64,000 nucleotides of DNA from Micrasema longulum (GCA_022494885.1 JAGVSM010001254.1:25047-89046), one strand, 5' to 3'; shown: positions 54,390 through 64,000, numbered from the stretch's first letter. The notes: generated from the sequence alone by a model not told the origin. Made by a program: numbers and translations.

Positions 54390-55164
54390 TTTTTTAAATT
54401 ATTTTTTTTACAAAGAAGTTGCATATTTTTTGCATCGCTAACTGCAAAAGGTATGTTCCTTTTAATTTCTCTGACTACAGTGTGAGGATCTGGTGGTGGA
54501 AACTCATACAGAAGAAGCCGGACTATTGGCAAGCATCAACAGACCTTCCATTCCACTTTGAGAGCGTTCGGCATTTTGTGTCCTATTTTTATTTATTTCA
54601 ACAATCACCCTTACTATTTTTACCATGTACGATATTACCTCATGCGATAAGTTCTTATGACTTATTACTGTTACGATATCTATTAGGTCCTCATCCAGAC
54701 TTTTGCATCGCGCCTCCAGCTGCATTCGCTCCAAGCTGAAAATGGGACAGAGCATCAACAAATGAGGGACATCTTAGGGTGTCTCATCATCACATGGACA
54801 GCTATTGATTTTTGAGAGCTTGAAACGGTGAAGATAGCAATTTTGGGTAGTTAGGTATCAGGATTTGAGTCAGCTCGTAGCCAACATGCTGCGTTTTCTT
54901 GAAATCAAAAGCATGATCTTTCATTGTCTGGATTGTTGGAAAAAATATTTTAGTTACCTGTCCAGTAGTTTCACTTAAATACCGGTCGTTCTAAACTTAA
55001 AGGAAATCTATCAAAATCAGGAGCTGTTTTTTTAAGAGTAGCTTCTCTAGCCTTTTCATCTGCTTTTTCATTGCCCCGACTTCCGCAGTGGCCTCTTATC
55101 CACCCGATATCCACATTCTGTGATCTGGATTTTAGTTTTTGTATCTCTGTATGATAATGATGGC
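54390..55164 (-). pseudogene. RNase H-bearing LINE (I-like), copy 2, with TSD
   Basis: The insert is flanked by an 8-bp direct repeat CTTAAGTT (54382-54389 and 55165-55172) and starts on the plus strand with a poly-T-rich tract, as expected for a minus-strand LINE with an A-rich 3' end. On the minus strand: IGWIRGHCGSRGNEKADEKA near 55045-55110 (RNase H end), YLHRFKLSKINSCPCDDETP near 54775-54840, then HLLMLCPIFSLERMQLEARC. It is 5'-truncated within RNase H. Same family as 11740-12415. Confidence 0.88.
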
Positions 55165-55211
55165 CTTAAGTTAAACTAAACATGGTTTCCGGCACAACTA
55201 ACAAAATGACA
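55165..55211 (+). pseudogene. PLE-2 copy 2, middle piece
   Basis: TTAAACTAAACATGGTTTCC and GGCAC resume the Penelope-like tail (LN-TWFPA) exactly where the LINE broke it, then it is broken again at about 55211. Confidence 0.7.
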
Positions 55212-55426
55212 TATGATTTACCTACTCTAAATTATTTGAATAAATTCTTAGCATGTGGTGGAAAAGTAATATGAAAAAGTTCATTATTTTTCTTAAATTA
55301 AAAAGTTAAAATTAAATTTATATCTTTATATAATCACTTTGTAAAGCGCCCTTGAGGTATTATATTACGAAAATGGCGCTATATAAGTTATCCATAATTA
55401 TTATTATTATTACTACTGCCGACTGC
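55212..55426 (+). mobile_element. L2/CR1-type LINE 3' end (copy 4), nested in PLE-2
   Basis: TACTCTAAATTATTTGAATA, AAGCGCCCTTGAGGTATTAT, ACGAAAATGGCGCTATATAA and GTTATCCATAATTATTATTA with an ATTATTATTACT end. It is UTR only. Its junctions fall within the PLE-2 motif that is intact at 20355-20375; no clear duplication. Confidence 0.82.
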
Positions 55427-55500
55427 GACACGGCACAAACTTTCAGTGCATAAATACTTTCTCAACACATTAGTTTACACTGGATATGACTCTTAAACGG
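55427..55500 (+). pseudogene. PLE-2 copy 2, last piece
   Basis: GCCGACTGCGACACGGCACA resumes ADCDT, the last codons of the Penelope-like frame as at 20374-20400. Confidence 0.65.
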
Positions 55501-56265
55501 TAGTCAAAACGTTGGAACAAATCGAATTAATAAGAAATCACCCAGCAAAGATGATACATATTGAAAAAATGAATATTGCAGTTAAATGTATTTCAGAAAA
55601 ATGTTTTTTTTAACGATAATTGAGAAGCACCCACCCTAAGATGCGCTGAATATACGCTGTATGTATTATTTAGTTGATACCGCGCCTCGAGGCGCTAAAC
55701 AGACCCAACCTACCCTAAAGCGTAGTACCTACGGCCAGCCCTCAGGATAATTTCATCGCATAAATAATATGGATGTAAACGCAGGTGAGAGCAATCGTTG
55801 TGTTAATGTAACGCTTGCCTTTATTACCTTAGTTTCGGGAGGCATGGCCCCAGGCACAGACGAACAACATATTGTGAAGGAAATTGTCCAATGACTTCTC
55901 TTAAAACAATGAACAATACAATTTGTATTGGGTGAAATAATTTAATATATTACCTAATTAACATAAATTTTATCTATTAGAAAATTAACATACTCAGTCA
56001 ATAACGTTTGTTATTTAAACAACTATATTATGGCAACCCCAGAAGTACACTATCGCAAGTCTAAATTTGGCCTTTGTTTACTTGTGTATGCAATGAATCC
56101 AGATTTTTTCTCTTGCGTTTCATTGGAAATAATTTTCCAAACCCTGACTCGTTATAACATTAATATAAAAAATATATTTTTTAATATTTAAAGAACTAAC
56201 TTTGTGGTCACACCAATTTACCAAATGTTATTCTATATTTGTATATAAACTCTGACCTAGTTTTA
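55501..56265. other. No gene seen
   Basis: Unassigned, apart from 56175-56260 which repeats the short element at 1335-1420 (TTTAAAGAACTAACTTTGTG, GTCACACC). Confidence 0.4.
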
Positions 56266-56269
56266 AATA

Positions 56270-57075
56270 ATATTTTGAGTTTGTCCAAACTTTTGTAGAC
56301 AAGGACTGGATTCAACTCCCTGGGGAGCTGTTTATATTAACATATTTTATTTATTTAAATCTTAAAGTAGGGCACACATATCATACATATTGTTATGTGT
56401 GTTCCAATAATAACATTGCAAATATATTTAATTTATAAATTGTTTATCACATATGTCTTGACCATTATTTTAAATTTTGATATGTTTTTTTCTTCATAAA
56501 TATTTTTTTCCATTTCGTAACACTTTTTAATTGCTTTAAATAAAATTGAATTTTGTGACTTTGCCTTTTTCCTAAATGGAAGTCTAATTTTGTTCTTTTC
56601 TCTAGTATTGTGATCGTATTACAACAGAAATGAAGAACATTTAAGAAAAGGTAATATAGAAGTCCAGGCATCTACAGGGCTTATGACCTGTCAATGGCTG
56701 GCCTAAGTAGCCACTTTACACACTGTGTAACATTAACCATTCTGCCTATATTCGAACATCTATATTCCTTCAATTCTTTCATCTGTTGATGTTTGTGAAG
56801 TTAAAGAGCTGAAATTATTATTTATGCGGGTGAGATTCATCTAATTGAAATATTTCTTGAATTATTACTTGAATTGTTACTTGAACCAGCCATTGACAGG
56901 TCATAAGCCCTGTAGATGACTGGACTTCTATATTACCTTTTCTTAAATGTTCTTCATCTCTGTTGTAATATGTTAATATAAACAGCTCCCCAGGGAGTTG
57001 AATCCAGTCCTTGTCTACAAAAATTTGGACAAACTCAAAATATTGTTGATAAATTACCTGGTCCATGAAGAAGTA
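56270..57075. repeat. Foldback element, complete arms, interrupted
   Basis: The outer left arm 56271-56345 (TTTTGAGTTTGTCCAAACTT, TTGTAGACAAGGACTGGATT, CAACTCCCTGGGGAGCTGTT) is mirrored by 56970-57050 (AACAGCTCCCCAGGGAGTTG, AATCCAGTCCTTGTCTACAA). The inner left arm 56618-56720 (TTACAACAGAAATGAAGAAC, CTACAGGGCTTATGACCTGT) is mirrored by 56880-56975. A 270-bp AT-rich insertion (56346-56616) splits the left arm. The loop contains GTTAAAGAGCTGAAA and GCGGGTGAGATTCATCTAAT. Confidence 0.85.
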
Positions 57076-57084
57076 TAGAAATTG

Positions 57085-57368
57085 AAAAAATAACATTTTC
57101 AGGCGTTGCCTAGTATGTAGGTGAAATAATTCAATTATATGAATCTCACCCGCATAAATAAAGGTTTCAGCCCTTTAACTTCACAAACATCATCAGATGA
57201 AAGAATTGAAGGAATATAGATGTTCGATTATAGGCAGAATGGTGAATGTTACACAGTGTGTAAAGTGTCCACTTAAACCAGCCATTGACAGGTCATAAGC
57301 CCTTTAGATGCCTGGACTTCTATATTACCTTTTCTTAAATGTTCTTCATCTCTGTTGTAATATGTTAC
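57085..57368. repeat. Foldback element half, adjacent copy
   Basis: TTCAGGCGTTGCCTAGTATG, GAATCTCACCCGCATAAATA, CAGCCCTTTAACTTCACAAA, TTACACAGTGTGTAAAGTGT, AGCCATTGACAGGTCATAAG and TTCTTCATCTCTGTTGTAAT. It is the right half of the family, head-to-tail with the previous copy. Confidence 0.8.
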
Positions 57369-57369
57369 T

Positions 57370-57737
57370 TCTTTTAAATGTCTATAGGTTTCGAGGCGTA
57401 CCCGTCTCTTCCTCAGAACCACAATTAAACTAACATGGAACATACGACTTAACTAAAGTTGTTGCTCAAAAATATAAAACTTGAACTTCATTTTGAGGAT
57501 AAGAAAATAAGGAGACTACTAGCAAAATTTTAGCGATTATTTTGAGCGAGATATACGACAAACCTAAGTATTCTTTGAAATAAATTAAGTAAAATATACA
57601 AAAGAGCACAGCAAGAGCTTTATGAGCTTTATGATGCTTATGGATTCTTTATACGAAACTGCTGAGATATAGTATTTATGTAATAAAATACCTAAATAAT
57701 AAAAACAATAAAACGCTTAGTACTTACAGCCAAACAA
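57370..57737. other. No feature seen
   Basis: AT-rich, unassigned. Confidence 0.3.
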
Positions 57738-58432
57738 AATGGATTTTGATTACTCTTGAAAATAGACGCACTGTATCTGAATTATGCTATTTACATAAAT
57801 TATCAAGTAATAAAGTAGACTCTTTTAACCTACTCTTCAAAATTAATCTCAATGTCCCCTTTTGCGTGACAAGAAATAAGTATTTGTTCCATTTGCCAGT
57901 CTGTAGCACTAACTATGCACAACACTCTTTCTTCTATCGTTCTTGCTCTAACTATAATTCTTTTTTTCATCTATAGATATATTTTACATGCCCCTTAATT
58001 TATTTTAAAATAAATTAAGACTCCTTATTTCTGGATGCGATACAATCCCACTTCCTATTTAATGATGCTCACACTTACACACACCAGAACACTTACTCCT
58101 ACACTAATACACACAAACACACATCTACACTTACTCTCATACAAATACACATAAACACACCCTTTTGTTGTAACACAGTTTAACAATATGTATGATTCTC
58201 ATTTAGAAACTTTGCTGGTGCTTTTTTAATGTTACTATAACATTGTCGACTGTTTGTTTCTTTAAAATAAATAAACAATGGCCAAATTAAGACTTTTTAA
58301 ACTTACTTTTCAATTTGATTTTTACGATTTTCACAATTTATTGAAGTGTTTAATTTTTTAAAAGATAATATGTATCTTTGTAAGGTAAAAGGCACTGCGT
58401 GCCGTGTAAATTAATAAATAAATAAATTGTTC
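57738..58432 (+). pseudogene. LINE-E C-terminus and 3' UTR
   Basis: The frame 57746-57976 reads ITLENRRTVSELCYLHKLSS, NKVDSFNLLFKINLNVP and TNYAQHSFFYRSCSNYN, the C-terminal segment of CR1/Jockey-group LINE proteins (L-x-x-R-R-x-x-x-D-L-x-x-L-x-K-L-x-N-G...L-L-x-x-I-x-x-x-V-P). The UTR includes a CACACAAACACAC-rich part (58070-58160) and closes with GGCACTGCGTGCCGTGTAAA and TTAATAAATAAATAAATTG at 58390-58432. Confidence 0.75.
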
Positions 58433-59265
58433 TTAAGTGTTTCTCTCATATTTTTACTAACAAATGAGCAAATTCTGCAAAAAAACTAAGTTACTATAAT
58501 GTCAATATAGTACATTACGTTACGAGGATAAATAAAATTTTAAAAATTTGTCAAGAAGAACCGCCAAATTAACTCCAAGAATATTTCTTAAGAGGATTTT
58601 TTCGAGAGTAGCCATCGAGTCAAATGTACTCGTCCAGGGTAAAGAAAAGTATTATTTATTTCTGCCATACACACCGCCCTTTTTACATTACCAAAATCGA
58701 TTCATAAAAATGAAAATGAAAATATAATTGTAACGTTTTATGCCAAAAATAACTCGTTTAATACATTAAAATTAAAAACCCATTTTAACGGAACGCAAAA
58801 TTTCATTTGGTTGATATATTATTTCCCGAGCAATTACTCCCACCACCATCCCCTCGCGCTTTAAATTCAAATTAAGAATATTTTTGCCCCGCGTTCTGAA
58901 TTCAAATCCGAACTTGTTAATTGTTTCGATTTGAAAATATTAAAAAGGGGTTTGGGCTATGTATCTTCTAAATTGTGTAGAGATTGGTTGGGTTTGATTC
59001 CTAACAGGATCTATTTAACTCATTATATATTTAAAACCTTTTAGACATTGTATTTTCTCGAAATAAATAAATTTCAAAAGTCTTTTATTTAAGGTGGCCA
59101 TCTTTGTACGACCGTGTGTATACTTTATAAAAATACTGATTTAACATCTTGTTGGCAGTTAATTGCTAGGTTATAAAAAAAATCGTACGCTATCATTATC
59201 AATAAAGTAGGTATATTTTTTTTTTTTAATTATCAAAAATTTTAATATCACTTTATTTTATTTTA
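58433..59265. other. No gene seen
   Basis: AT-rich, with a more balanced patch at 58810-58935 (CCACCACCATCCCCTCGCGC) unmatched elsewhere. Confidence 0.3.
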
Positions 59266-59650
59266 TTTATTTACTTAAGTTAGTTAATATTACATTGTAT
59301 ATTAACTAATATATTTACAATTATAACAAATACTTATTAAATATTTCTTACATAACTACATTATTATTATTATTATTATTATTTTCATTACTAAAGCTCT
59401 CTCCTATACCATATTAAATATTAATACACGTTTTAAATTATTTTATTTTTTACTTACGCGCACATACGCACCCCCACCATTTCATTCACACATATGAATA
59501 CAAACGTCACATATGAACAATTATGTAAATAGTTTTTTTCCTTTGGATTTCCTCCCTTAAAAGTTATTTAGATCTTTTCATTATATATATTTAGTTTATT
59601 ATTTATTTTTTATTATTTTTACTAAAACTTAAAAGGTACTGAGTTTAGTT
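59266..59650 (-). repeat. Probable LINE 3' UTR, minus
   Basis: The TTATTTTATTTTATTTATTT start, an (ATT)n run at 59361-59385 and an ACGCGCACATACGCACCCCC block resemble 6740-6960. No coding part is recognised. Confidence 0.4.
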
Positions 59651-59654
59651 TTGT

Positions 59655-59792
59655 ATGTGCCTAAACTTCCATGTTCCCCTCTTAAAAATATTTTTCCACT
59701 CTGAAGCATTAAATTTCGATCTAAATTACTCCCTAGGGAGAAAATTCAGCCAGTCTACACACATTTGGACATACTCAAAACATTGTTGTTCA
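59655..59792. repeat. Foldback right-arm fragment
   Basis: GCCTAAACTTCCATGTTCCC, TCCCTAGGGAGAAAATTCAG and CCAGTCTACACACATTTGGA followed by CATACTCAAAACATTGTTG match the right arm at 49905-50050. Confidence 0.7.
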
Positions 59793-59829
59793 TAGCATTG
59801 TTTAATGTAAAGCTCCACATATATAAGAT

Positions 59830-60275
59830 TTCATCATCATCATTCCATGTCCGCTCCCTAGTTGGAGCATATGGTGTCCACGAAGATCCTCGAGGCATCT
59901 CTGTCGGCTGCCAACTCCTGTGCGTTCTCCTAAGTCGGGTTCGCGTCCCGTAGTTCTGACATGAACTGCCGATGAACAGTCAGCAGTGGACGTCCAGGAC
60001 GTCGAGAACCTGATGCCTTGTAAAGTAAGCAAGCGTGGTTAAGGCTCTCAAGAAGCATCCGCAGTACATGGCCAAGCCAACCGTATCGCCTCCGCTTGAT
60101 GATAGTTGTCACCGGAGTTTGCTGCGTCCGTTCTCTTATTACTTCGTTCCGCACAAAGTCAAACTACCGCACAGCCAAGATTCTTCTGAGACACCTTTTC
60201 TCAAAATTCAGTATTTTGCTGTTTGGGCCCGTGTGAGGTGCCACGATTCGCATCCATAGAGATGTCAGATTTACT
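59830..60275 (-). pseudogene. LINE-M C-terminus, minus (best copy)
   Basis: The minus strand reads VRNEVIRERTQQTPVTTIIK, RRRYGWLGHVLRMLLESLNH, ACLLYKASGSRRPGRPLLTV and HRQFMSELRDANPT in two overlapping frames (59930-60154 is the longest). The GHVLRM, GRRPGRP and C-terminal R-D-A-N-P-T motifs characterise endonuclease-reverse transcriptases of the RTE-like group. An ILRRIL-type upstream part lies near 60180-60230. Truncated at 5'. Confidence 0.8.
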
Positions 60276-60742
60276 AGTGTAAACTATATGTAGTGTAACA
60301 GGTGGTAATATCTTAATTTCTAAATTAAAAACAACTACTGCACAACATCATTATACTTAAAGAGGAATATTTTCTTCAATGAAATGAACAAAGATAATAA
60401 AGAGTACAGTCAGGAATACAATATATTTAAGAAAGAAGTAAAAAGCTACATGTATAATTCTTATTTATGTGGCACTGATTAAAAGCATCGTTTATAATTT
60501 TTTTTTTTAATTTATATATGTTATCCTCAAAATATTATTAATTAAAATAAACTAAACTATTGTAAGACGTCACTCCCCATTATGTTCACAAGAATTGTTT
60601 ATTTATTTTAAGTAATGGAAAACTTTAATGTAAATATATGTATTTTATGAATTTTAAATAATTATATTTAGTTGTAATATTGTATTGTCATTTATTATCT
60701 GAATAAAAAAAAAAATAAAAAAAACAACATTTTAAATAAATA
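60276..60742. other. No gene seen
   Basis: AT-rich, unassigned. Confidence 0.35.
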
Positions 60743-60743
60743 T

Positions 60744-60832
60744 TTCATATCAACCATGTCGGGAATCGAACCCGAAACTTCTTCCATGGTTCGCAAACGC
60801 GCTGACTAACACATCATGAGTTAAAAAATGCA
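60744..60832 (-). repeat. SINE-1 head fragment
   Basis: The minus strand shows GCGCGTTTGCGAACCATGGA, AGAAGTTTCGGGTTCGATTC and CCGACATGGTTGATATGAAA. Confidence 0.7.
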
Positions 60833-60994
60833 GAACCGCAATAGAATATTTTTATAATTTCTTGTATAAATTTCCTGTTATTAAATACGTATACTTATAT
60901 AATGAAATACATTTCTAAAATAAATAAATAATATCTAATTATTACTTAAGATGCCGTGAACTAAATGAATATAGCATATTTATTAATAAACTTC

Positions 60995-61050
60995 CTAGGA
61001 GTTAAAATCCAGTACTTGTCTGTCAACATTTGAACATACTTAAAAAATCG
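60995..61050. repeat. Foldback arm scrap
   Basis: TCCTAGGAGTTAAAATCCAG, TACTTGTCTGTCAACATTTG and AACATACTTAAAAAATCG are a decayed outer arm. Confidence 0.5.
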
Positions 61051-61294
61051 TTAGTAAAAATAATGAATAAATAGCGTTTATTTCTTGGCAATCTGGAATT
61101 AATCAAAATTATGTCCTTGAATAAATATTTGCGAATACAGGAAGAAAATAGAAAAAACCTTTTGGATTATGAGGATATTATCTACATACGTAGATGGCCT
61201 TGTGTATCGTCAGTTTCCGGTCTGAGATAAACTGGAGTAGGTGTCGGGGTGTTCCTAGCGGAGAAGAAGGAGTGATGTTTAAGGGATGGGAAAA

Positions 61295-61540
61295 GCGTGT
61301 CAGTCTATCGTCTATCGTCAGTCAAACGTTTTCGTCACATGTGCTTTATGTTCAAACCATTTATACAATTGTAAACTTATCGTGATACAGATCAAATAAG
61401 TGCGTAGATTTTTACGGTCACTGTTATATATTGTGTCGTCTATCGCTGGTCTAACGTCAGTCAAACGTTTTCGTTACTTATCTTCACAACGTTAACATAT
61501 TTACAAACTTGATACAGATTACATAAATGCGTAGATTAAA
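61295..61540 (+). repeat. Tandem repeat, two units of about 130 bp
   Basis: GTCAGTCAAACGTTTTCGTC at 61316 and GTCAGTCAAACGTTTTCGTT at 61457 begin parallel segments that both run to GATACAGAT-A-ATAA-TGCGTAGATT. The start of a further unit (GAGTAGATTTTTCCGGCCAC) lies at 62010-62030, beyond a foldback insertion. Confidence 0.65.
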
Positions 61541-62012
61541 CAATGTTTCAGTATGTCCAAATGCTTGCAGACTGGCTGGATTTCCCCCCTAGGGAGTTAT
61601 TCATATTTAAATTAATTTCAACAGAAAGGGAAAACATTTTTGAGACGGGAGTATGGAGTTCTAGGCATTTACAGGGCTTATGACCTGTTATTGGCTGGTT
61701 CAAGTGGCTACTTTACACACTGTGTAACATTGGAAAATTGTTTTCAGGCGTTGCCTAGTAGGTGATTTGGTTCAACCGTAAGAATCTCACCCACGCGATA
61801 AAGGTTTCAGCTCTTTTACCTCACAAAAGTCAAAAGATGGAAGAGTTGAGGAAATGTGGATGTTCAAACATGGGCAGAATGGTGAATGTTACACGGTGTG
61901 TAAAGTGGCCACTTAAACCAGCGAATTCAGGTCATAATCCCTATAAATGCCTAGACTTCGATGTTTCCCTCTAAAAACGTTTTCCCTCTCTGTTGAAATA
62001 AATTTAAGTGAG
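61541..62012. repeat. Foldback element, well-preserved copy
   Basis: The left arm 61545-61735 (TATGTCCAAATGCTTGCAGA, CCCCCTAGGGAGTTATTCAT, TTTCAACAGAAAGGGAAAAC, TTTACACACTGTGTAACATT) and right arm 61885-62008 (AATGTTACACGGTGTGTAAA, TTTTCCCTCTCTGTTGAAAT) are inverted for about 120 bp. The spacer has TTTTCAGGCGTTGCCTAGTA, CAGCTCTTTTACCTCACAAA and CAAACATGGGCAGAATGGTG. GTAGATT occurs on both sides and may be a target duplication. The right copy lacks the outermost arm. Confidence 0.82.
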
Positions 62013-62970
62013 TAGATTTTTCCGGCCACTATTATCAATGTGTTTCGTCTTTTTTAGGTGATCTCGCGTAAGTTGGATTTGTTCCGACGTTCCGGCTGCC
62101 GTTGCGGGAGCAATCTTCAAAAAATTGTGTGATTTAAAATGCTTGTATTTCTTTTCAAAAACGAAAAAGTAAAAAGTGCTTTATTTTAATAATCAATTTG
62201 TTATCATCAAATCATTAGAATTTTTTTAGTTCAATTCTAAGTCTATATGAGAATTTAGATACCAAAGTTTAGTCTAAATTTGAAATGGCGTAATCTGCTG
62301 GTCGAAAATTAATAGTATTTTAGTTATTTAAACTTTTCAGTAAACCTTTAAAAATTATTGCTTTTATGTAATTTGTTTTGTTTTTTTTTATTGCGATATT
62401 TTTAAACCATTAGTTTTAAAACGGCAACATCGTATGATTTTCTCATTTTTCATTAGTTTTACTCAACCACAGCCTTAATCACCAAATCTATTTAAGTATA
62501 ATAGCATCGCTTAAAAATAATATATAAAAAATAATAAAACCGAAATAAATTTCTGTGACAAGGAAGATACCATCAGTTTTGCCGCTATTTTCTAGAGGAA
62601 AAAAAATATCAATCTAATCCTATTAATCCATTTGCGCTATGACATAGCAAAGTTTTATATATCTACTGCCGGGAACCCACTTACGCATTGCTACAGTGCC
62701 GTATGCAAAAATGGGTGCAAATTATTTATTTATTTATTTGACGGACTTGTGCAGTCTATTCTAACGATGCACAGACAGGTATTTGTCATAAAAAGCTGGC
62801 CAAAATTATTTTAGTGTATGAATCGACTTTATATGATCTTGTATGTATATTTAAATATGTTTTATATATTAAGGATATTAAGTTTTGTATTGTGTGTATC
62901 AAGTGTAAGCTTGTTTTCTAGGGAAGAAGGCATTTTCAAGTAAAAGTATTTTTTAATTATTCAAATATTT
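62013..62970. other. No gene; possible 3' flank of the Transib-like ORF
   Basis: Bases 62070-62110 (GTTGGATTTGTTCCGACGTT, GTTGCGGGAGCAATC) match the PLE-2-associated block. A TTTATTTATTTATTTGACGG retroposon-tail-like run lies at 62727-62745. I looked for a Transib-type CAC...GTG terminus facing the ORF and did not find a convincing one. Confidence 0.4.
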
Positions 62971-62972
62971 AT

Positions 62973-64000
62973 TTATATAATATCTTCATCAGAATAATGT
63001 AAATTTTCGTCTTCTGATACTTCTTCTTCTTCTTCTTCTTCTGAGAACAGAGGATCTATTGGCAAACTCGGCAAAAGAAATTGCAATGCCTCTTTTGAGA
63101 AAGCCTTTTTGTTCCGTTTTTTCGTAGGTCGCGAACATGAAATGAATGGATCCGAGCTTAACAATAATATATTAAGGACATCCTTATTACACAATGTTCT
63201 AGAGAACTTTCTGGCAAAATTTTGTCTATACTGCCGGAAGTGCTTATTTCGGGCTTCAGCAGCTTCTTCCGAAAGTTGACCGATCGGTAATATGGCATAT
63301 TTGATTATCGAGGGTCCGTGAACTAATATTTTATGAACAGCGGGCGACATCGGATGCCATGCGTACAACCTCACATAGACTTCTGCCGTTTCTTTGGAGA
63401 AGATCTCAAATTTTTTAACATCTATTTGGTAACCACTAGAAATGACTTCTAATATTACTTTAAATCTATTTATAAGGTCTAAGTCTACCCCAGTTATTCT
63501 CGATGCTGTCTCTGAATCAGAGAAAAATCTACGCGAAGTATTGCCATCATTTGTGTTCCCAAATCCAGCTTTAGGTATGTCCACTAACAAAGACATCTCT
63601 TCTTTAATCTCCTGCTGTATTCTCTTCTTTTCATCTTCAACTAATTTCTTGTCATCCATAGATCTTGATTGCCACTTTTTAATTGGCAATTTGTAGGACA
63701 AGTGTAAAATTGATTCAAAAAATCTAATTCTTGCGTGAAGAATAGACAATCCAAATTTAAATGTTTCCGGATTTTCTTCTCGATTAATTTCTAATTTATT
63801 AAATTCTTTTGATGTTGCTTTGCATATATAACATCGCATTGTAGATAAAATGTCCGTTGCTGCGTTGCACACTTTAGCGTCTACCATAGTAGGTAAAAAT
63901 ATATGTTTTACTTTTAAAACACCATCAGATACCGGTACCTGGGTCCTCACTAAACCTTCAACTTGATTTTCTACGTAACAAATTTCTTCCTTCGTAATGT
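62973..64000 (-). CDS. Transib/RAG1-like DDE transposase, C-terminal part (partial)
   Basis: The minus-strand frame is open from the window edge to a TAA at 62973-62975, 342 codons with no break; the true start lies beyond 64000. Numbering from the GTG at 63948-63950: Asp24 in TMVDAKVCN aligns with RAG1 Asp708; C40-x2-C43 (RCYICKA) with the RAG1 CxxC zinc ligands; NDGNTSRRFF (134-143) with its GNFARK segment; H206-x4-H211 (VHKILVHG) with the HKTLAH zinc ligands; Glu232 in SEEAAEARNKHFRQYR with catalytic Glu962, at nearly the same spacing from the histidines and from the following NK. So two of the three catalytic acids and all four zinc ligands are kept. The tail is very acidic (seven Glu in a row, then SDEDII). 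This is the RNase H-fold transposase/recombinase core acting on DNA ends in the nucleus. It may be a recent Transib-like insertion or a domesticated gene. Confidence 0.82.
   Translation of the reverse strand, partial: ITKEEICYVENQVEGLVRTQVPVSDGVLKVKHIFLPTMVDAKVCNAATDILSTMRCYICKATSKEFNKLEINREENPETFKFGLSILHARIRFFESILHLSYKLPIKKWQSRSMDDKKLVEDEKKRIQQEIKEEMSLLVDIPKAGFGNTNDGNTSRRFFSDSETASRITGVDLDLINRFKVILEVISSGYQIDVKKFEIFSKETAEVYVRLYAWHPMSPAVHKILVHGPSIIKYAILPIGQLSEEAAEARNKHFRQYRQNFARKFSRTLCNKDVLNILLLSSDPFISCSRPTKKRNKKAFSKEALQFLLPSLPIDPLFSEEEEEEEVSEDENLHYSDEDII

Noticed and set aside
62640..62720. Transib 3' terminal repeat near the transposase ORF
   Set aside because: A CACTTACGC...ACAGTGCC segment was considered, but there is no second end in view and no 5-bp duplication.

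Overview
This is a repeat-dominated, gene-poor stretch of an animal nuclear genome, most likely an insect (order not decidable from the sequence). The base composition is strongly AT-rich. Nearly every long open frame is a decayed transposable element. The element mix fits arthropods: RTE-like, L2/CR1-like and RNase H-bearing LINEs, Penelope-like elements, mariner, a P-superfamily element, a Transib/RAG1-like transposase and tRNA-derived SINEs. No rRNA, functional tRNA gene, CRISPR array, operon or other prokaryotic feature was seen.

Only two segments look like protein code under constraint. At 51479-51633 (minus) is a 155-bp exon with consensus splice sites, encoding the C-terminal half of an immunoglobulin-type domain; much of the window is therefore probably intron or flank of a minus-strand Ig-superfamily gene. 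At 62973-64000 (minus), running off the window edge, is an uninterrupted 342-codon reading frame. It carries the C-terminal catalytic core of a Transib/RAG1-type DDE transposase with zinc ligands and two of three catalytic acids visible, and ends in an acidic tail.

Layout. 0-9 kb: LINE ends, a complete P-superfamily deletion derivative with 8-bp target duplications and a THAP relic (2561-3539), a 0.7-kb TIR element (7852-8557), and a retroposon with internal sub-repeats (8860-9380). 9-19 kb: a LINE inserted in a long-inverted-repeat (foldback) element, then several minus-strand LINE fragments. 19-32 kb: SINE heads, a Penelope-like fragment, a mariner with both ends (21372-22302), LINEs in both orientations, a 36-bp-arm hairpin (28482-28557), and a 0.4-kb TIR element lying inside a LINE. 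32-50 kb: a second copy of that TIR element, five informative copies of a tRNA-Gly-like SINE with a conserved tail stem-loop, an L2-type LINE 3' end, and foldback copies. 50-64 kb: a Penelope-like element, the Ig exon, a Penelope-like copy broken twice by later insertions, more foldback copies, a LINE and the Transib/RAG1-like ORF.

The foldback family (about a dozen copies or pieces) is the most abundant repeat here; I do not recognise it as a named family. Shared 3' tails (L2 LINE and sub-repeat retroposon; the SINE tail hairpin) suggest non-autonomous elements borrowing LINE machinery. Family names are from protein motifs read by eye, boundaries are approximate unless a target duplication is given, and nothing was searched against a database.
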